From an uncultured Cellvibrio sp. (GTDB taxonomy: Bacteria; Pseudomonadota; Gammaproteobacteria; Pseudomonadales; Cellvibrionaceae), in the NCBI GenBank assembly GCA_937958105.1, contig CALFXJ010000021.1:1-64000 (forward strand): a stretch of DNA of 64,000 nucleotides. Direction: 5' to 3'. The position numbers and the translations under genes were made by a program. Positions 26,871 through 36,620 of the stretch are shown in pieces (the stretch's first letter is position 1; each line of letters starts with the position of its first letter). Below the pieces are notes generated by a model. It saw nothing but the letters and a program-made list of their open reading frames with translations, ran no database searches and was not told where the DNA came from.

Positions 26871-28427
26871 ATGGGACACGCTGTTGCGCTCTCCCGGTTT
26901 GAAAATTTGGATGTCCTGCTAACGCGCAACGAGCGATATTCGCGCAAACCGCAAACAGAAAAGCAGAAGAAGAAAATTCTGTTTGTTACGTCAGAATACA
27001 GTGAGCTGGTAAAGGTCGGCGGGCTCGGTGATGTGTCATCGGCATTGCCCAAAGCACTGGCACCGGATTACGACATCCGCGTATTGATTCCCGGTTATCC
27101 GCAGATCATCAACAGTGGTGTTCCGCTGCGTATCATTGGCAGCGTGCCAGCCCAGGGAGAAATTCCTGCCTGCCGTATCGCGCTCATGAATTTGCCCAGC
27201 GGTCAGATTATCTATGTGCTGTTATGTGCAGAGCTGTATGAGCGGATGGGCACACCCTATGGCGACAACCATGGTCAGGACTGGCCGGATAATCCGGTGC
27301 GGTTCGCGCGCCTCGGTCTGGCGGCCGCGGAGATTGCGGCGGACAAAGCCGGTCTGCGCTGGCAGCCGGATCTGGTTCATGCCAATGACTGGCCCGCTGG
27401 TCTGGCCCCGGCGTTTATCCGCTGGCGCGGTCAGGACACCCCCACGGTGTTCACCATTCACAACCTCGCCTATCAAGGGCTATGCAATCAGGAGTACTGC
27501 GAATCGTTAAAATTGCCGGAGGAAGCGCTGCACATCGACGGCATGGAGTTTTACGGCAAGCTGTCATTCCTGAAAGCCGGGCTCAATTACGCCGACCACA
27601 TCACCACCGTCAGCAAGACCTACGCCTGGGAAATTACTACCCCGAACTTCGGCTGCGGCCTGGACGGCCTGCTGAAGCAGAAATTTGAACGCGGCCAGTT
27701 AAGCGGTATCGCCAACGGCATCGACGAAGACTGGAACCCGCGCACCGATCATCATCTGGTGAAGACTTTTGACCCCTGCTACCGCGAAGGCAAGGCGGCC
27801 AATGCGCGTTATGTGGAGCAGATGTTCGGCCTTCGCCCGAGCCAAGGTCCTCTGTTTGCTGTCGTCTCCCGGCTGGTGCAGCAGAAAGGCATCGACCTCA
27901 CCATGGCCATCAGCGAGTCCATCGTCAAAGCGGGTGGCCGTCTGGCCATCATCGGCTGCGGCGAACCTGCCCTGGAAGAGGAGCTGGTACGGCTGTCCGA
28001 ACGCTACCCCCGCGACATCGGCGTACATATCGGATTTAACGAGACCGACGCGCGGCGGATGTTCGCCGGCAGCGATTTCCTGCTGATGCCCTCGCGCTTC
28101 GAGCCCTGCGGCCTGAGCCAGATGTATGCCCAGCGTTTCGGTTCACTGCCTATCGCGCGCCACACCGGCGGGCTGGTCGACACCATCACCGACGGAGTAA
28201 CTGGATTCCTGTTCCACCGGGCACAACCGGATACTTACTGGAAGGCCGTGCAGCGGGCCTTCAATGTGTTCCGCAGCCCGGACCTGCTGCACGCCATGCG
28301 CAGCAAAGCCATGCATGCGCCCCTTACCTGGCGGGAGTCTGTACAGCCTTACGACCAGCTGTACCGGTCGCTGATCGGCGAGCCGGTGCGCCAGCTGGTT
28401 CCCTCAGAGGGAGGCTTGCTGGCCTGA
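26871..28427 (+). CDS. glgA: glycogen synthase, ADP-glucose type
   Basis: GT5 glucosyltransferase extending alpha-1,4-glucan from ADP-glucose. The 518-residue protein has the N-terminal donor motif KVGGLGDVSSALPKAL, LVHANDWPAGL, TIHNLAYQG, and the C-terminal GT-B signature EPCGLSQMYAQRFG followed by TGGLVDT. The ATG at 26871 follows GGAGGAAGTT directly; an earlier in-frame ATG at 26859 lies within that ribosome site, so 26871 is preferred. The N-terminus carries about 35 residues before the GT domain. It is the first gene of glgA-treZ-treY-DUF2934-glgX. Its stop overlaps the treZ ATG (TGATG). Confidence 0.95.
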   Translation: MGHAVALSRFENLDVLLTRNERYSRKPQTEKQKKKILFVTSEYSELVKVGGLGDVSSALPKALAPDYDIRVLIPGYPQIINSGVPLRIIGSVPAQGEIPACRIALMNLPSGQIIYVLLCAELYERMGTPYGDNHGQDWPDNPVRFARLGLAAAEIAADKAGLRWQPDLVHANDWPAGLAPAFIRWRGQDTPTVFTIHNLAYQGLCNQEYCESLKLPEEALHIDGMEFYGKLSFLKAGLNYADHITTVSKTYAWEITTPNFGCGLDGLLKQKFERGQLSGIANGIDEDWNPRTDHHLVKTFDPCYREGKAANARYVEQMFGLRPSQGPLFAVVSRLVQQKGIDLTMAISESIVKAGGRLAIIGCGEPALEEELVRLSERYPRDIGVHIGFNETDARRMFAGSDFLLMPSRFEPCGLSQMYAQRFGSLPIARHTGGLVDTITDGVTGFLFHRAQPDTYWKAVQRAFNVFRSPDLLHAMRSKAMHAPLTWRESVQPYDQLYRSLIGEPVRQLVPSEGGLLA

Positions 28428-30205
28428 TGGACACGCTCGCTCCGCGCCATGGTGCCCGGCTGGAGAAACAGGGCACTTCATTATCCCAGGAGGCCATGAC
28501 CCGGTTTTCCCTCTGGGCACCGGACGCCGCTGCGGTAGCCGTCAAACTCGACAACGGTCAATTGCACGACCTGCAGCCGCTGGCGGATGGCTGGTTCAGC
28601 CGGCTGGTGCCCTGCGGTGCCGGCACCGGCTATAAATTTGTCATCAATGGTGAACTGGAAGTCCCCGACCCGGCTTCCTGCGCACAGCAGGACGATGTGC
28701 TGGGGATGAGCCGCGTGGTGGATCACGGGGCTTACGCCTGGCAGGTCAATGACTGGAGCGGTCGCCCCTGGCACGAAGCGGTGATCTATGAGCTGCATGT
28801 GGGCCTGCTGGGTGGCTTTGCCGAGGTGGAAGTCATCCTGCCCCATCTGGTGGAGCTGGGAGTTACCGCCATTGAGCTCATGCCGCTCAACGAATTTCCC
28901 GGCGCCCGCAACTGGGGTTATGACGGAGCAGAAATCTTCGCACCGGAAAGCAGTTACGGCACGCCCGAAGAACTCAAGCACCTGATTGACACTGCCCACA
29001 GCCTCGGCCTGATGGTGATCATCGATGTGGTCTACAACCACTTCGGCCCGGAAGGTAATTATCTCGGCCAATATGCCAAGGGTTTCTTCCGCGACGACAT
29101 CCAGACGCCTTGGGGCGCCGCCATTGATTTCCGCCGCCGCCAGGTGCGCGACTTCTTCTGCGAAAACGCGTTGATGTGGCTGGCGGATTACCGGGCCGAC
29201 GGCCTGCGGCTGGATGCGGTCCATGCCATCAGCGAGAAAGATTTTCTGGTAGAACTGGCGGAGCGGGTCAGCAGCGCCATCCCCAGCAACCGCCATATCC
29301 ACCTGATCCTGGAGAACGAAGACAACAACGCCAGCCTGCTCGAGCAGGGTTTTAACGCCCAGTGGAATGACGATGGACACAACATCCTCCACCACCTGCT
29401 GACCGGCGAGAAGGAAGGGTATTACAGCGAATTTGTCGAATCACCCACCTCCAAGCTGGCGCGCTTTCTGAGCGAGGGCTTTATCTTCCAGGGCGAGGCA
29501 AGTCGCCATGGTCACGTCCGGGGCGAGCCCAGCGGACACCTAGCACCCACCGCCTTTGTTCTGTTTCTGCAGAACCACGACCAGGTCGGCAACCGCGCCT
29601 TCGGCGAGCGGCTGATTGCGCTGACCGATGAGGATTCGCTCAAGGCGGTGGTCACGCTCCAGCTGCTCTGCCCCATGATTCCCCTGCTGTTCATGGGTGA
29701 GGAATGGGGTACCCGACAGCCGTTCTACTACTTTACCGACCACCCCGCCAAACTGGCCAAGGCGGTGTGCGAAGGCCGGCGCAACGAGTTCAAGGAGTTC
29801 GAGCTGTTCAGCCATCCCGAGATGCGCGAGAAGATCCCCGATCCCAATGATCCACAGACCTACGTCAATTCGATGATTGATTACCGCGAGCGCCATCAGC
29901 CGGGCCATCAAGCCTGGTGGCAGTTCTACCGGACCCTGCTGGAGCTGCGTCACCGCGCCATCACCCCCCACCTGCCGGGTACGCGGGTAGCAAAGGTCAC
30001 TATCCTCGGTGAACGCGCGGTATCCGCATCCTGGATGCTGGGTAACGGCAGTCTGTTGCGCATCGACGTCAACCTGGCAGACACCATGGTGAAACTGGAA
30101 TCACCGCCCGGCAACCGGCACCAGCTGTTCAGTCATCGCGTCGACAGCAGCCATTGGCACGACGGCATCCTGCCGCCACGCAGTGCCATGGCGACACTGG
30201 GTTGA
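28427..30205 (+). CDS. treZ: malto-oligosyltrehalose trehalohydrolase
   Basis: Releases trehalose from maltooligosyltrehalose made by TreY. The 592-residue protein has an N-terminal E-set domain (FSLWAPDAAAVAVKL) and a GH13 barrel with nucleophile D263 (GLRLDAVHAI), acid/base E296 (LILENEDNN) and D385 (QNHDQVGNRAFGERL, the TreZ-specific form). A C-terminal beta domain follows. The ATG at 28427 overlaps the glgA stop by one base; an alternative ATG at 28496 has AGGAGG too close to be ideal. Translational coupling with glgA is likely. TreY lies 140 bases downstream, so the two-step TreYZ route from glucan to trehalose is complete. Confidence 0.95.
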   Translation: MDTLAPRHGARLEKQGTSLSQEAMTRFSLWAPDAAAVAVKLDNGQLHDLQPLADGWFSRLVPCGAGTGYKFVINGELEVPDPASCAQQDDVLGMSRVVDHGAYAWQVNDWSGRPWHEAVIYELHVGLLGGFAEVEVILPHLVELGVTAIELMPLNEFPGARNWGYDGAEIFAPESSYGTPEELKHLIDTAHSLGLMVIIDVVYNHFGPEGNYLGQYAKGFFRDDIQTPWGAAIDFRRRQVRDFFCENALMWLADYRADGLRLDAVHAISEKDFLVELAERVSSAIPSNRHIHLILENEDNNASLLEQGFNAQWNDDGHNILHHLLTGEKEGYYSEFVESPTSKLARFLSEGFIFQGEASRHGHVRGEPSGHLAPTAFVLFLQNHDQVGNRAFGERLIALTDEDSLKAVVTLQLLCPMIPLLFMGEEWGTRQPFYYFTDHPAKLAKAVCEGRRNEFKEFELFSHPEMREKIPDPNDPQTYVNSMIDYRERHQPGHQAWWQFYRTLLELRHRAITPHLPGTRVAKVTILGERAVSASWMLGNGSLLRIDVNLADTMVKLESPPGNRHQLFSHRVDSSHWHDGILPPRSAMATLG

Positions 30206-30345
30206 TCCCAGTGACAGCCCGCGGCTGGCAAGGGTTTCCCTAATCTCCAGCCGTGCGGGCAAGTGTTCGTCATCCCACAGACAACCCCTTTGGCACAGGC
30301 AAAGATTCCTTGATGGTTTCGAGCCTCTAGAGAACAGGAATGTGT

Positions 30346-33174
30346 ATGCTGCGCGCAACGATCCGTTTGCAATTCCACCAGGGCTTCACCCTGGATGATG
30401 CGGTACCCCTGGTACCCTACTTCGCGCGGCTCGGGATCAGCCACATCTATGCTTCCCCTCTGCTCACTGCCCGGCGCGGCTCCATGCACGGTTATGACGT
30501 GGTGGACCCGACACGGGTGAATCCTGAACTGGGCGGCGAGGCGGCGCTCGAGCGTCTGGTAACAGCCCTGCGCGAATACAAGATGGGCCTGATTGCTGAC
30601 TTTGTCTCCAACCATATGGCCGTCGGCGGCGATGCCAACCCCTGGTGGCTGGACGTGCTCGAATGGGGCATCAGCAGCCCCTACGCCCGCTTCTTTGATA
30701 TCCAGTGGAACTCCCACGACCCGCTGCTGAAAGGTCAGCTGCTGGTGCCCTTCCTGCGCACAGACTACGGCGAAGTCCTGGCGGCCGATGAAATCAATCT
30801 GCACTTCGACGCGGAACAGGGCGCCTTCTACACCTGCCACTATGATCACCGCTTCCCCGTGTATCCACCCAGCTACGGCGAGATACTGCGCAATACCGGC
30901 GTGGACTCCCTGCTGGCGCTGGTGCGGCCTTTTGAAGCGCTGGAGCGCAGCCCCGACTACTGGCACGCCGCGCAGGAGCTTCGCCAGGAGCTCGTCCGGG
31001 CAGCGCAGGCGCCCGAAGCCCGCGAAGGGCTGGCCCAGGCCTTGGAGAAATACCGGGTAAAGCCCGATGGCCAGTTCAGCCAGGAAGCCTTCGATCGTCT
31101 GCACAATCTGCTGGAAGCCCAGCATTACCGCCTCGCCAGCTGGCGCACGGCAGCGGATGACATCAACTGGCGACGCTTCTTCGACGTCAATGAGCTGGGC
31201 GGTCTGCGGGTAGAAAAAGCCGAAGTCTTCGAAGCGACCCACGCCAAGATCTTCGAATTGATTGAACGGGGGCTGGTGGACGGGCTGCGGATCGACCATG
31301 TGGACGGGCTGGCCAACCCGCGCGCCTACTGTCGCAAGCTGCGTCGCCGCCTCAACAGTCTGCAGGCCAAACGTCCGCCGGAGCTGCGTCACGAACACCT
31401 GCCCATCTATGTGGAAAAGATCCTGGGCGACGGCGAACGCCTGCCCGCCGACTGGCTCACCGACGGCACCACCGGCTACGAATTCATGAACGACCTGTCC
31501 CTGCTGCAGCAGGACCCGGTGGGCGAAATCCCGCTCAGCGATCTGTGGACCAGCTTTACCGGCCGCACCGCCAATTTTATGGAGGAGGTGCGCGAAGCCC
31601 GCGCGCTGGTGCTGTCCAGCTCCCTAGCGGGCGACTTCGAGAGCCTGGCCCACGAGCTGCTGCTGGTGGCGCGCACCGATGTCCACACCCGCGACATCAC
31701 CCTCGGCGCTATCCGCCGGGCGCTGTTTGAGCTGATTGTTCACTTCCCCGTTTACCGCACCTACGCCGGCGTGATGGGCCGGTCGGTGCAGGACCGGGAG
31801 GTTTTTGAACAGGCCCTGGCCGGCGCCCGCACCACACTGGCAGAGAGTGACTGGCCGCTGCTGAACTATCTCGACCTCTGGCTGGGTGGCCAGCGGTTGC
31901 GCGACCTGCCCCCTGGTCCCCATCGCAAACAACGGCGCAAAGTGATCACACGGTTCCAGCAGCTGACCTCGCCCGCAGCCGCCAAAGCCGTGGAAGATAC
32001 CGCCTGCTATCGGTCAGCAGTGACCCTGGCACGCAACGATGTAGGCTTCGATCCGCAACACTTTTCCATCTCCTTGAAAGACTTCCACCACCGCTGCAGC
32101 GAGCGCGCCGCCCACTTCCCGGACAACCTGCTCACCACCGCCACCCACGATCACAAGCGCGGCGAAGATACCCGGGCACGCCTGGGCGTACTGAGCGAAC
32201 GAGCAGTGTGGTTCAGCGAGAAGGTGCAGCAGTGGCAGCAGGCGGCCAGTGATCTGCGCCAGGAACTGGATGACGGTCTGGCGCCCTCTCCCGCCGATGA
32301 ACTGATGCTTTACCAGACGCTGCTGGGCAGCTGGCCGCTGCGGCTGGACCCGGACGATACAGAAGCCATGGGAGCCTATCAGGAGCGCATGCTGCGCTGG
32401 CAGGAAAAAGCACTGCGCGAAGCCAAACTGCGGACCCTGTGGAGCGCACCTCACGCGGCTTATGAAGATGTCTGCCGGAACTTCCTCACCGCTCTTCTGA
32501 CCGGCGAGCGCCACCGGGAGCTGCGCCGCGACATAGCGGCGGCGGCCATGGCCATTGCGCCCGCGGGTGCCGTCAACAGCCTCAGCCAGAGCCTGCTGCG
32601 CTCGACCCTGCCGGGCGTACCGGATCTGTACCAGGGCGCGGAATTCTGGGACTTCAGTCTGGTAGACCCGGATAACCGCCGGCCCGTGGATTTTCCGGCC
32701 CGGGTGGCCGCACTTTCGACTCATTCCCATCTGCAGGAGCTGGTTACCCAGTGGCGCGACGGCCGTATCAAGCAACACCTGCTGTCAGCGGTACTGAACC
32801 TGCGGGAAGCCCATGCGGAGCTGTTCTGCCTGGGCAATTACGAAGCGCTGGAGGTGGAGGGAGAACAGGCGGGACGTATAGTCGCCTTCTGCCGCCGCCA
32901 CGGCGCTGAATATGTGATCGGTGTGGCGCCACGTCTGGTGGCCGGGCTGCTGGGCACCCAGACGACGCCCCTGCCTGACCCGGCCAGCTGGGGCGATACC
33001 CGCATCCTGCTGCCGGACCCCCTGCGTCACGCACCAGCCGGTGAATTGTCCGGCGTTTTTTCTTCCGCCATCAAGCCCCGTCAGGGCGCGCTGGCCGTGG
33101 CGGAGGTGCTGGCGGAGTTTCCGGTCAACCTGCTCTACATAAAACACGATCCTGCTGTACCCCATCACACCTAA
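30346..33174 (+). CDS. treY: maltooligosyl trehalose synthase
   Basis: Isomerises the reducing-end alpha-1,4 bond of malto-oligosaccharides to alpha,alpha-1,1, forming maltooligosyltrehalose. About 942 residues, GH13 subfamily 26. Key stretches: RLQFHQGFTLDDA, YASPLLTARRGSMHGYDVVD, ADFVSNHMAV, GLRIDHVDGLANP with the nucleophile Asp near residue 317, YVEKILGDGE with the acid/base Glu, and TATHDHKRGEDTRARL with the third acidic residue. ATG 30346 has AGGA 6 bases upstream; ATG 30340, two codons earlier, is equally in frame. The sequence between treZ and treY (30206-30345) has no terminator. Confidence 0.95.
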   Translation: MLRATIRLQFHQGFTLDDAVPLVPYFARLGISHIYASPLLTARRGSMHGYDVVDPTRVNPELGGEAALERLVTALREYKMGLIADFVSNHMAVGGDANPWWLDVLEWGISSPYARFFDIQWNSHDPLLKGQLLVPFLRTDYGEVLAADEINLHFDAEQGAFYTCHYDHRFPVYPPSYGEILRNTGVDSLLALVRPFEALERSPDYWHAAQELRQELVRAAQAPEAREGLAQALEKYRVKPDGQFSQEAFDRLHNLLEAQHYRLASWRTAADDINWRRFFDVNELGGLRVEKAEVFEATHAKIFELIERGLVDGLRIDHVDGLANPRAYCRKLRRRLNSLQAKRPPELRHEHLPIYVEKILGDGERLPADWLTDGTTGYEFMNDLSLLQQDPVGEIPLSDLWTSFTGRTANFMEEVREARALVLSSSLAGDFESLAHELLLVARTDVHTRDITLGAIRRALFELIVHFPVYRTYAGVMGRSVQDREVFEQALAGARTTLAESDWPLLNYLDLWLGGQRLRDLPPGPHRKQRRKVITRFQQLTSPAAAKAVEDTACYRSAVTLARNDVGFDPQHFSISLKDFHHRCSERAAHFPDNLLTTATHDHKRGEDTRARLGVLSERAVWFSEKVQQWQQAASDLRQELDDGLAPSPADELMLYQTLLGSWPLRLDPDDTEAMGAYQERMLRWQEKALREAKLRTLWSAPHAAYEDVCRNFLTALLTGERHRELRRDIAAAAMAIAPAGAVNSLSQSLLRSTLPGVPDLYQGAEFWDFSLVDPDNRRPVDFPARVAALSTHSHLQELVTQWRDGRIKQHLLSAVLNLREAHAELFCLGNYEALEVEGEQAGRIVAFCRRHGAEYVIGVAPRLVAGLLGTQTTPLPDPASWGDTRILLPDPLRHAPAGELSGVFSSAIKPRQGALAVAEVLAEFPVNLLYIKHDPAVPHHT

Positions 33175-33196
33175 ATCGATACACGGAGAAACAACC

Positions 33197-33577
33197 ATGA
33201 ACCTCAATGAGAACCGCGTCCGCGAATTCGCGTACCAGATCTGGGAATCCGAAGGCAGGCCCCACGGTCAGCACCAGCGTCACTGGGAGATGGCCTGCAA
33301 GCTGGCCGCTCAGGCGGAGGGGCAGCCACAGCCCAGCGCGACCAACGGCGCGGGCGTTATTGATGCTGAGATACCTGTCAGCGAGGCACTCAAGGCAGCC
33401 GCGCCGGCGAAGAAATCCCGCAGCAAAAAACCTGCTGCCGAAAAAACGGTGAAAAAAGCGGCCGAATCCAAGACCACCGTGGCCAAGACTACCCGGCAGA
33501 AAAAAGCCAAGGTGGTCAACGACACCCTGGAAACCCAGCTCACACCCGTGACTGACGGGTTTAAAGGTTCCGTTTAA
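33197..33577 (+). CDS. DUF2934 protein with Lys/Ala-rich tail
   Basis: A 126-residue protein. Residues 1-45 (RVREFAYQIWESEGRPHGQHQRHWEMA) match the short DUF2934 domain, which has a conserved YxIWExEGRP...HW pattern. The rest is low-complexity, rich in Lys, Ala and Thr, like histone-H1-type tails, suggesting nucleic-acid or polyanion contact; this is inference. Good ribosome site (GGAGAAACAACC). Placed 22 bases after treY and before glgX. A DUF2934 gene at this place is, as I recall, also seen in Pseudomonas stress clusters, so it is a stable part of the operon rather than an intruder. Function unknown. Confidence 0.85.
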   Translation: MNLNENRVREFAYQIWESEGRPHGQHQRHWEMACKLAAQAEGQPQPSATNGAGVIDAEIPVSEALKAAAPAKKSRSKKPAAEKTVKKAAESKTTVAKTTRQKKAKVVNDTLETQLTPVTDGFKGSV

Positions 33578-33700
33578 GACACACCGGGCACGGTCGAACT
33601 CATCCGAAACGGCTTCGGCTGAGGTTTTGCTGTGCCCGGGAGACCTGCAATCGCCAGCCGTTATCCTCATCGATCCAGTCATTCATAAGGGAAAAGCATC

Positions 33701-35929
33701 ATGGCCAGACAACCAGTAGCACCAGAGATCAAACAACGCTCACGTATTACTGAAGGCCATCCCTTTCCGCTGGGCGCAACCTGGGATGGCCTGGGTGTCA
33801 ACTTTGCGATCTTTTCCGCTCATGCTACCAAGGTGGAGCTGTGCCTGTTCGATGAAGACGGCACGACGGAGCTTGAACGTATTGAACTGCCGGAATACAC
33901 CGATGAGATCTGGCACGGCTATCTGCCGGACGCTCATGCCGGGCAGGTGTATGGCTACCGGGTCTACGGCCCCTACGAGCCGGAAGCTGGACACCGGTTC
34001 AACCCCAACAAGCTGCTGATTGACCCCTATGCCAAACAACTCGTGGGAGAACTGAAGTGGTCCGAAGCCCTCTTCGGCTACACCATTGGTTCGCCGGATG
34101 GAGATCTGAGTTTTGACGAGCGGGACAGTGCGCCCTTTGTCCCCAAATGCAAGGTGGTCGATCCGGCTTTCACCTGGGGCAACCACCAGGTAAAACGCAT
34201 CCCTTGGGATAACACGATCATCTACGAAGCCCATGTCCGCGGCCTCAGCATGCTGCATCCGGCCGTACCCGAACATTTGCGCGGCACCTGCGCCGGACTG
34301 ATGACCCGGGAGCTGTTACAGCACATCAAGGACCTGGGCGTGACCAGCATCGAACTGCTGCCGATGCACGGCTTTGTCGAGGATCAGCATCTGCTGGAAA
34401 AAGGTCTGCGCAATTACTGGGGCTACAATACCATCGCCTTCTTCGCTCCCCACGCGCGTTATCTCGCGAGTGGTCACCTTAATGAATTCAAGGAGATGGT
34501 GGCGCACATCCACGATGCCGGGCTCGAACTGATTCTGGATGTGGTCTACAACCATACCGCCGAAGGCAATGAGATGGGACCGACGCTGTCCATGCGCGGC
34601 ATCGACAATGCCACCTATTACCGCCTGCTGCCAGACAACAAACGCTACTACATCAATGACTCCGGCACCGGCAATACCCTCGATTTAAACCACCCCTGCG
34701 TGCTGCGCATGGTGACCGACTCCCTGCGCTACTGGGCGACCCAGATGGGTGTGGATGGTTTCCGCTTTGATCTGGGCACCATCTTGGCGCGGCACCCGGA
34801 GGACGGATTCGATGAGCGCCACGGCTTTCACCTGACCGTGCGCCAGGACCCGGTGCTGAGCAGCCTGAAGATGATTGCTGAACCCTGGGACTGCGGCATC
34901 GGCGGCTATCAGGTCGGTGGCTTCCCTCCCGGCTGGGCCGAGTGGAACGACCGCTACCGCGACAATGTACGCTCCTTCTGGCGCGGTGACAGCGGTCAGC
35001 TGGGGGAGCTGGCCAGTCGCCTCACCGCCTCCGGCGACCTGTTCAACCAGCGCGGGCGGCGGCCTCACTCATCGGTCAACTTCATCACCGCCCACGACGG
35101 TTTTACCCTGCACGACCTGGTCTCCTACAACGACAAGCACAATGACGAGAACGGTGAAGACAATCGCGACGGCACCGACAACAACCTGTCGTACAACTAT
35201 GGCTGGGAAGGACCCACTGAGAAGAAAGACATCATCGAGGTACGCCAGCGTCAGATGCGCAACCTGATGGCCACCCTGCTCTTCTCTCAGGGCACCCCTA
35301 TGATGGTGGCTGGCGACGAATTCTGTCGTACCCAGCGGGGCAACAACAACACCTATTGCCAGGACAACGAGCTGAACTGGATCAACTGGAATCTGGATGA
35401 ACACCAGGCCACCATGCTGGCGTTCACCAAACGGCTGATCGCTCTGCGGCGCTCCTACCCCATCCTGCGCCGCGGCCGGTTCCTGGTGGGTATGTACAAC
35501 GAAGAGCTGGGCGTAAAAGACGTAACCTGGATCTCCCCCTGCGGCAATGAAATGACCGAAGAGCAATGGCAGGATAGCAACGCCCGCTGTCTTGGAATGC
35601 TGATGGACGGCCGCGCCCAACCCACAGGTATCCGCCGCCCCGGCAGTGACTCGACCCTATTGTTAGTACTCAATGCCCACGACGGCGTCGTTAACTTCAA
35701 TCTGCCCGAAGTTGCTGGCGGTGACGCCTGGAAATGTCTGATCGACACCAATCGGCCCACGCCGTTTGATGAAGAAAGTTATGCGTTTAATCATCTCTTT
35801 GTGGTGACCAACCGTTCACTGTTGTTGTTTGTCCTGGAGACCCGACAAAAAGGCCCCGCAGTGAAAGAAATGGCAAGCGACATGGCGAACACCATAACGA
35901 GAAACATCGTCAGAGACACCACCAAATAA
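33701..35929 (+). CDS. glgX: glycogen debranching enzyme (isoamylase type)
   Basis: Hydrolyses alpha-1,6 branches of glycogen limit dextrin, giving linear oligomers usable by TreY. The 742-residue protein has an N-terminal CBM48 domain (FPLGATWDGLGVNFAIFSAHA), then GH13_11 barrel motifs: YEAHVRGLS, LDVVYNHTAEGN, GFRFDLGT with nucleophile D357, IAEPWDCG with the acid/base Glu, and FITAHDGFTLHDLV. The C-terminal beta domain is complete. Spacing from the DUF2934 gene is 123 bases without a clear terminator. A strong hairpin follows the stop at 35966. Last carbohydrate gene of the plus-strand run. Confidence 0.95.
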   Translation: MARQPVAPEIKQRSRITEGHPFPLGATWDGLGVNFAIFSAHATKVELCLFDEDGTTELERIELPEYTDEIWHGYLPDAHAGQVYGYRVYGPYEPEAGHRFNPNKLLIDPYAKQLVGELKWSEALFGYTIGSPDGDLSFDERDSAPFVPKCKVVDPAFTWGNHQVKRIPWDNTIIYEAHVRGLSMLHPAVPEHLRGTCAGLMTRELLQHIKDLGVTSIELLPMHGFVEDQHLLEKGLRNYWGYNTIAFFAPHARYLASGHLNEFKEMVAHIHDAGLELILDVVYNHTAEGNEMGPTLSMRGIDNATYYRLLPDNKRYYINDSGTGNTLDLNHPCVLRMVTDSLRYWATQMGVDGFRFDLGTILARHPEDGFDERHGFHLTVRQDPVLSSLKMIAEPWDCGIGGYQVGGFPPGWAEWNDRYRDNVRSFWRGDSGQLGELASRLTASGDLFNQRGRRPHSSVNFITAHDGFTLHDLVSYNDKHNDENGEDNRDGTDNNLSYNYGWEGPTEKKDIIEVRQRQMRNLMATLLFSQGTPMMVAGDEFCRTQRGNNNTYCQDNELNWINWNLDEHQATMLAFTKRLIALRRSYPILRRGRFLVGMYNEELGVKDVTWISPCGNEMTEEQWQDSNARCLGMLMDGRAQPTGIRRPGSDSTLLLVLNAHDGVVNFNLPEVAGGDAWKCLIDTNRPTPFDEESYAFNHLFVVTNRSLLLFVLETRQKGPAVKEMASDMANTITRNIVRDTTK

Positions 35930-35965
35930 ATTAAAAAACCCGATCGCAGGATCGCGCTGTTACTG

Positions 35966-35997
35966 CCGCGTATAACAGAATGCTCTGTTGTACGCGG
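35966..35997 (+). terminator. hairpin terminator after glgX
   Basis: CCGCGTA T AACAGA, loop ATGC, TCTGTT G TACGCGG: 14 paired positions including one T-G wobble, followed by TCTTTCC. It closes the glgA-glgX operon. The gap 35930-36187 holds nothing else evident. Confidence 0.75.
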
Positions 35998-36187
35998 TCT
36001 TTCCGCATCTCCGGCGGCAGCTTCCCCATGGCTTCCGCAGCACCGTAATTAATCAACAAAGCCTCTTTTTATCACTGAACTTGCGCTGTGCCTTTCAGTC
36101 GCAACTTTTACAACGAGATGTTTAAAAAAAGCGCGTTACTGCTGGCCACTGCCAGCCCCGTTCAACCAATTTGTGGAGAACAACATC

Positions 36188-36601
36188 ATGCAAATTCGCG
36201 ACGTAATGACTACTGACGTTAAAACCCTGACTCCCGAACAAAGTATTCGTAAAGCCGCTGCGCTGATGGCGGAGATCGACAGCGGAGCCTTGCTGATTGA
36301 AGACCAGGATCGACTGGTCGGCATGATCACAGACCGCGACATTGCCATCCGCGCCGTGGCCAAAGGTCTTGATTGCGACACTCCGGTGAGCGAGGTCATG
36401 AGCAAACATATCCGTTACTGCTTTGATGATGAAAATGTTCAGCACGTAGCTGAAAACATGGCGGAAAACGAGCTGCGTCGGCTTCCGGTACTCAATCGCG
36501 AGAAACGTCTGGTCGGTGTAGTGTCGCTGGGCAACATCGCCAGTTCGCGTAACCAGCAGGCCAGCGATACTGTTCTGCAGGGAGTTGCCCGCGCTCATTA
36601 A
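36188..36601 (+). CDS. tandem CBS-domain protein
   Basis: A 137-residue protein made of two CBS motifs: IRDVMTTDVKTLTPEQSIRKAAALM ... LVGMITDRDIAIR, then VSEVMSKHIRYCFDDENVQHVAENM ... LVGVVSLGNIA. Such stand-alone pairs bind adenosyl ligands (AMP, ATP, SAM) or NADH and act as energy sensors. The ATG at 36188 follows GGAG at 11 bases. The start of the following dehydrogenase is 19 bases past the stop, so they are probably co-expressed. The specific ligand and target are unknown. Confidence 0.9.
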   Translation: MQIRDVMTTDVKTLTPEQSIRKAAALMAEIDSGALLIEDQDRLVGMITDRDIAIRAVAKGLDCDTPVSEVMSKHIRYCFDDENVQHVAENMAENELRRLPVLNREKRLVGVVSLGNIASSRNQQASDTVLQGVARAH

Positions 36602-36620
36602 AAACTCAATGGAGGTCACC

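Noticed and set aside
36070..36110. GAACTT sequence before the CBS gene as an AlgU-type promoter
   Set aside because: The expected -10 part (TCTGA type) does not match at 16-17 bases; other GAACTT copies at 22.8 and 26.7 kb fail in the same way.
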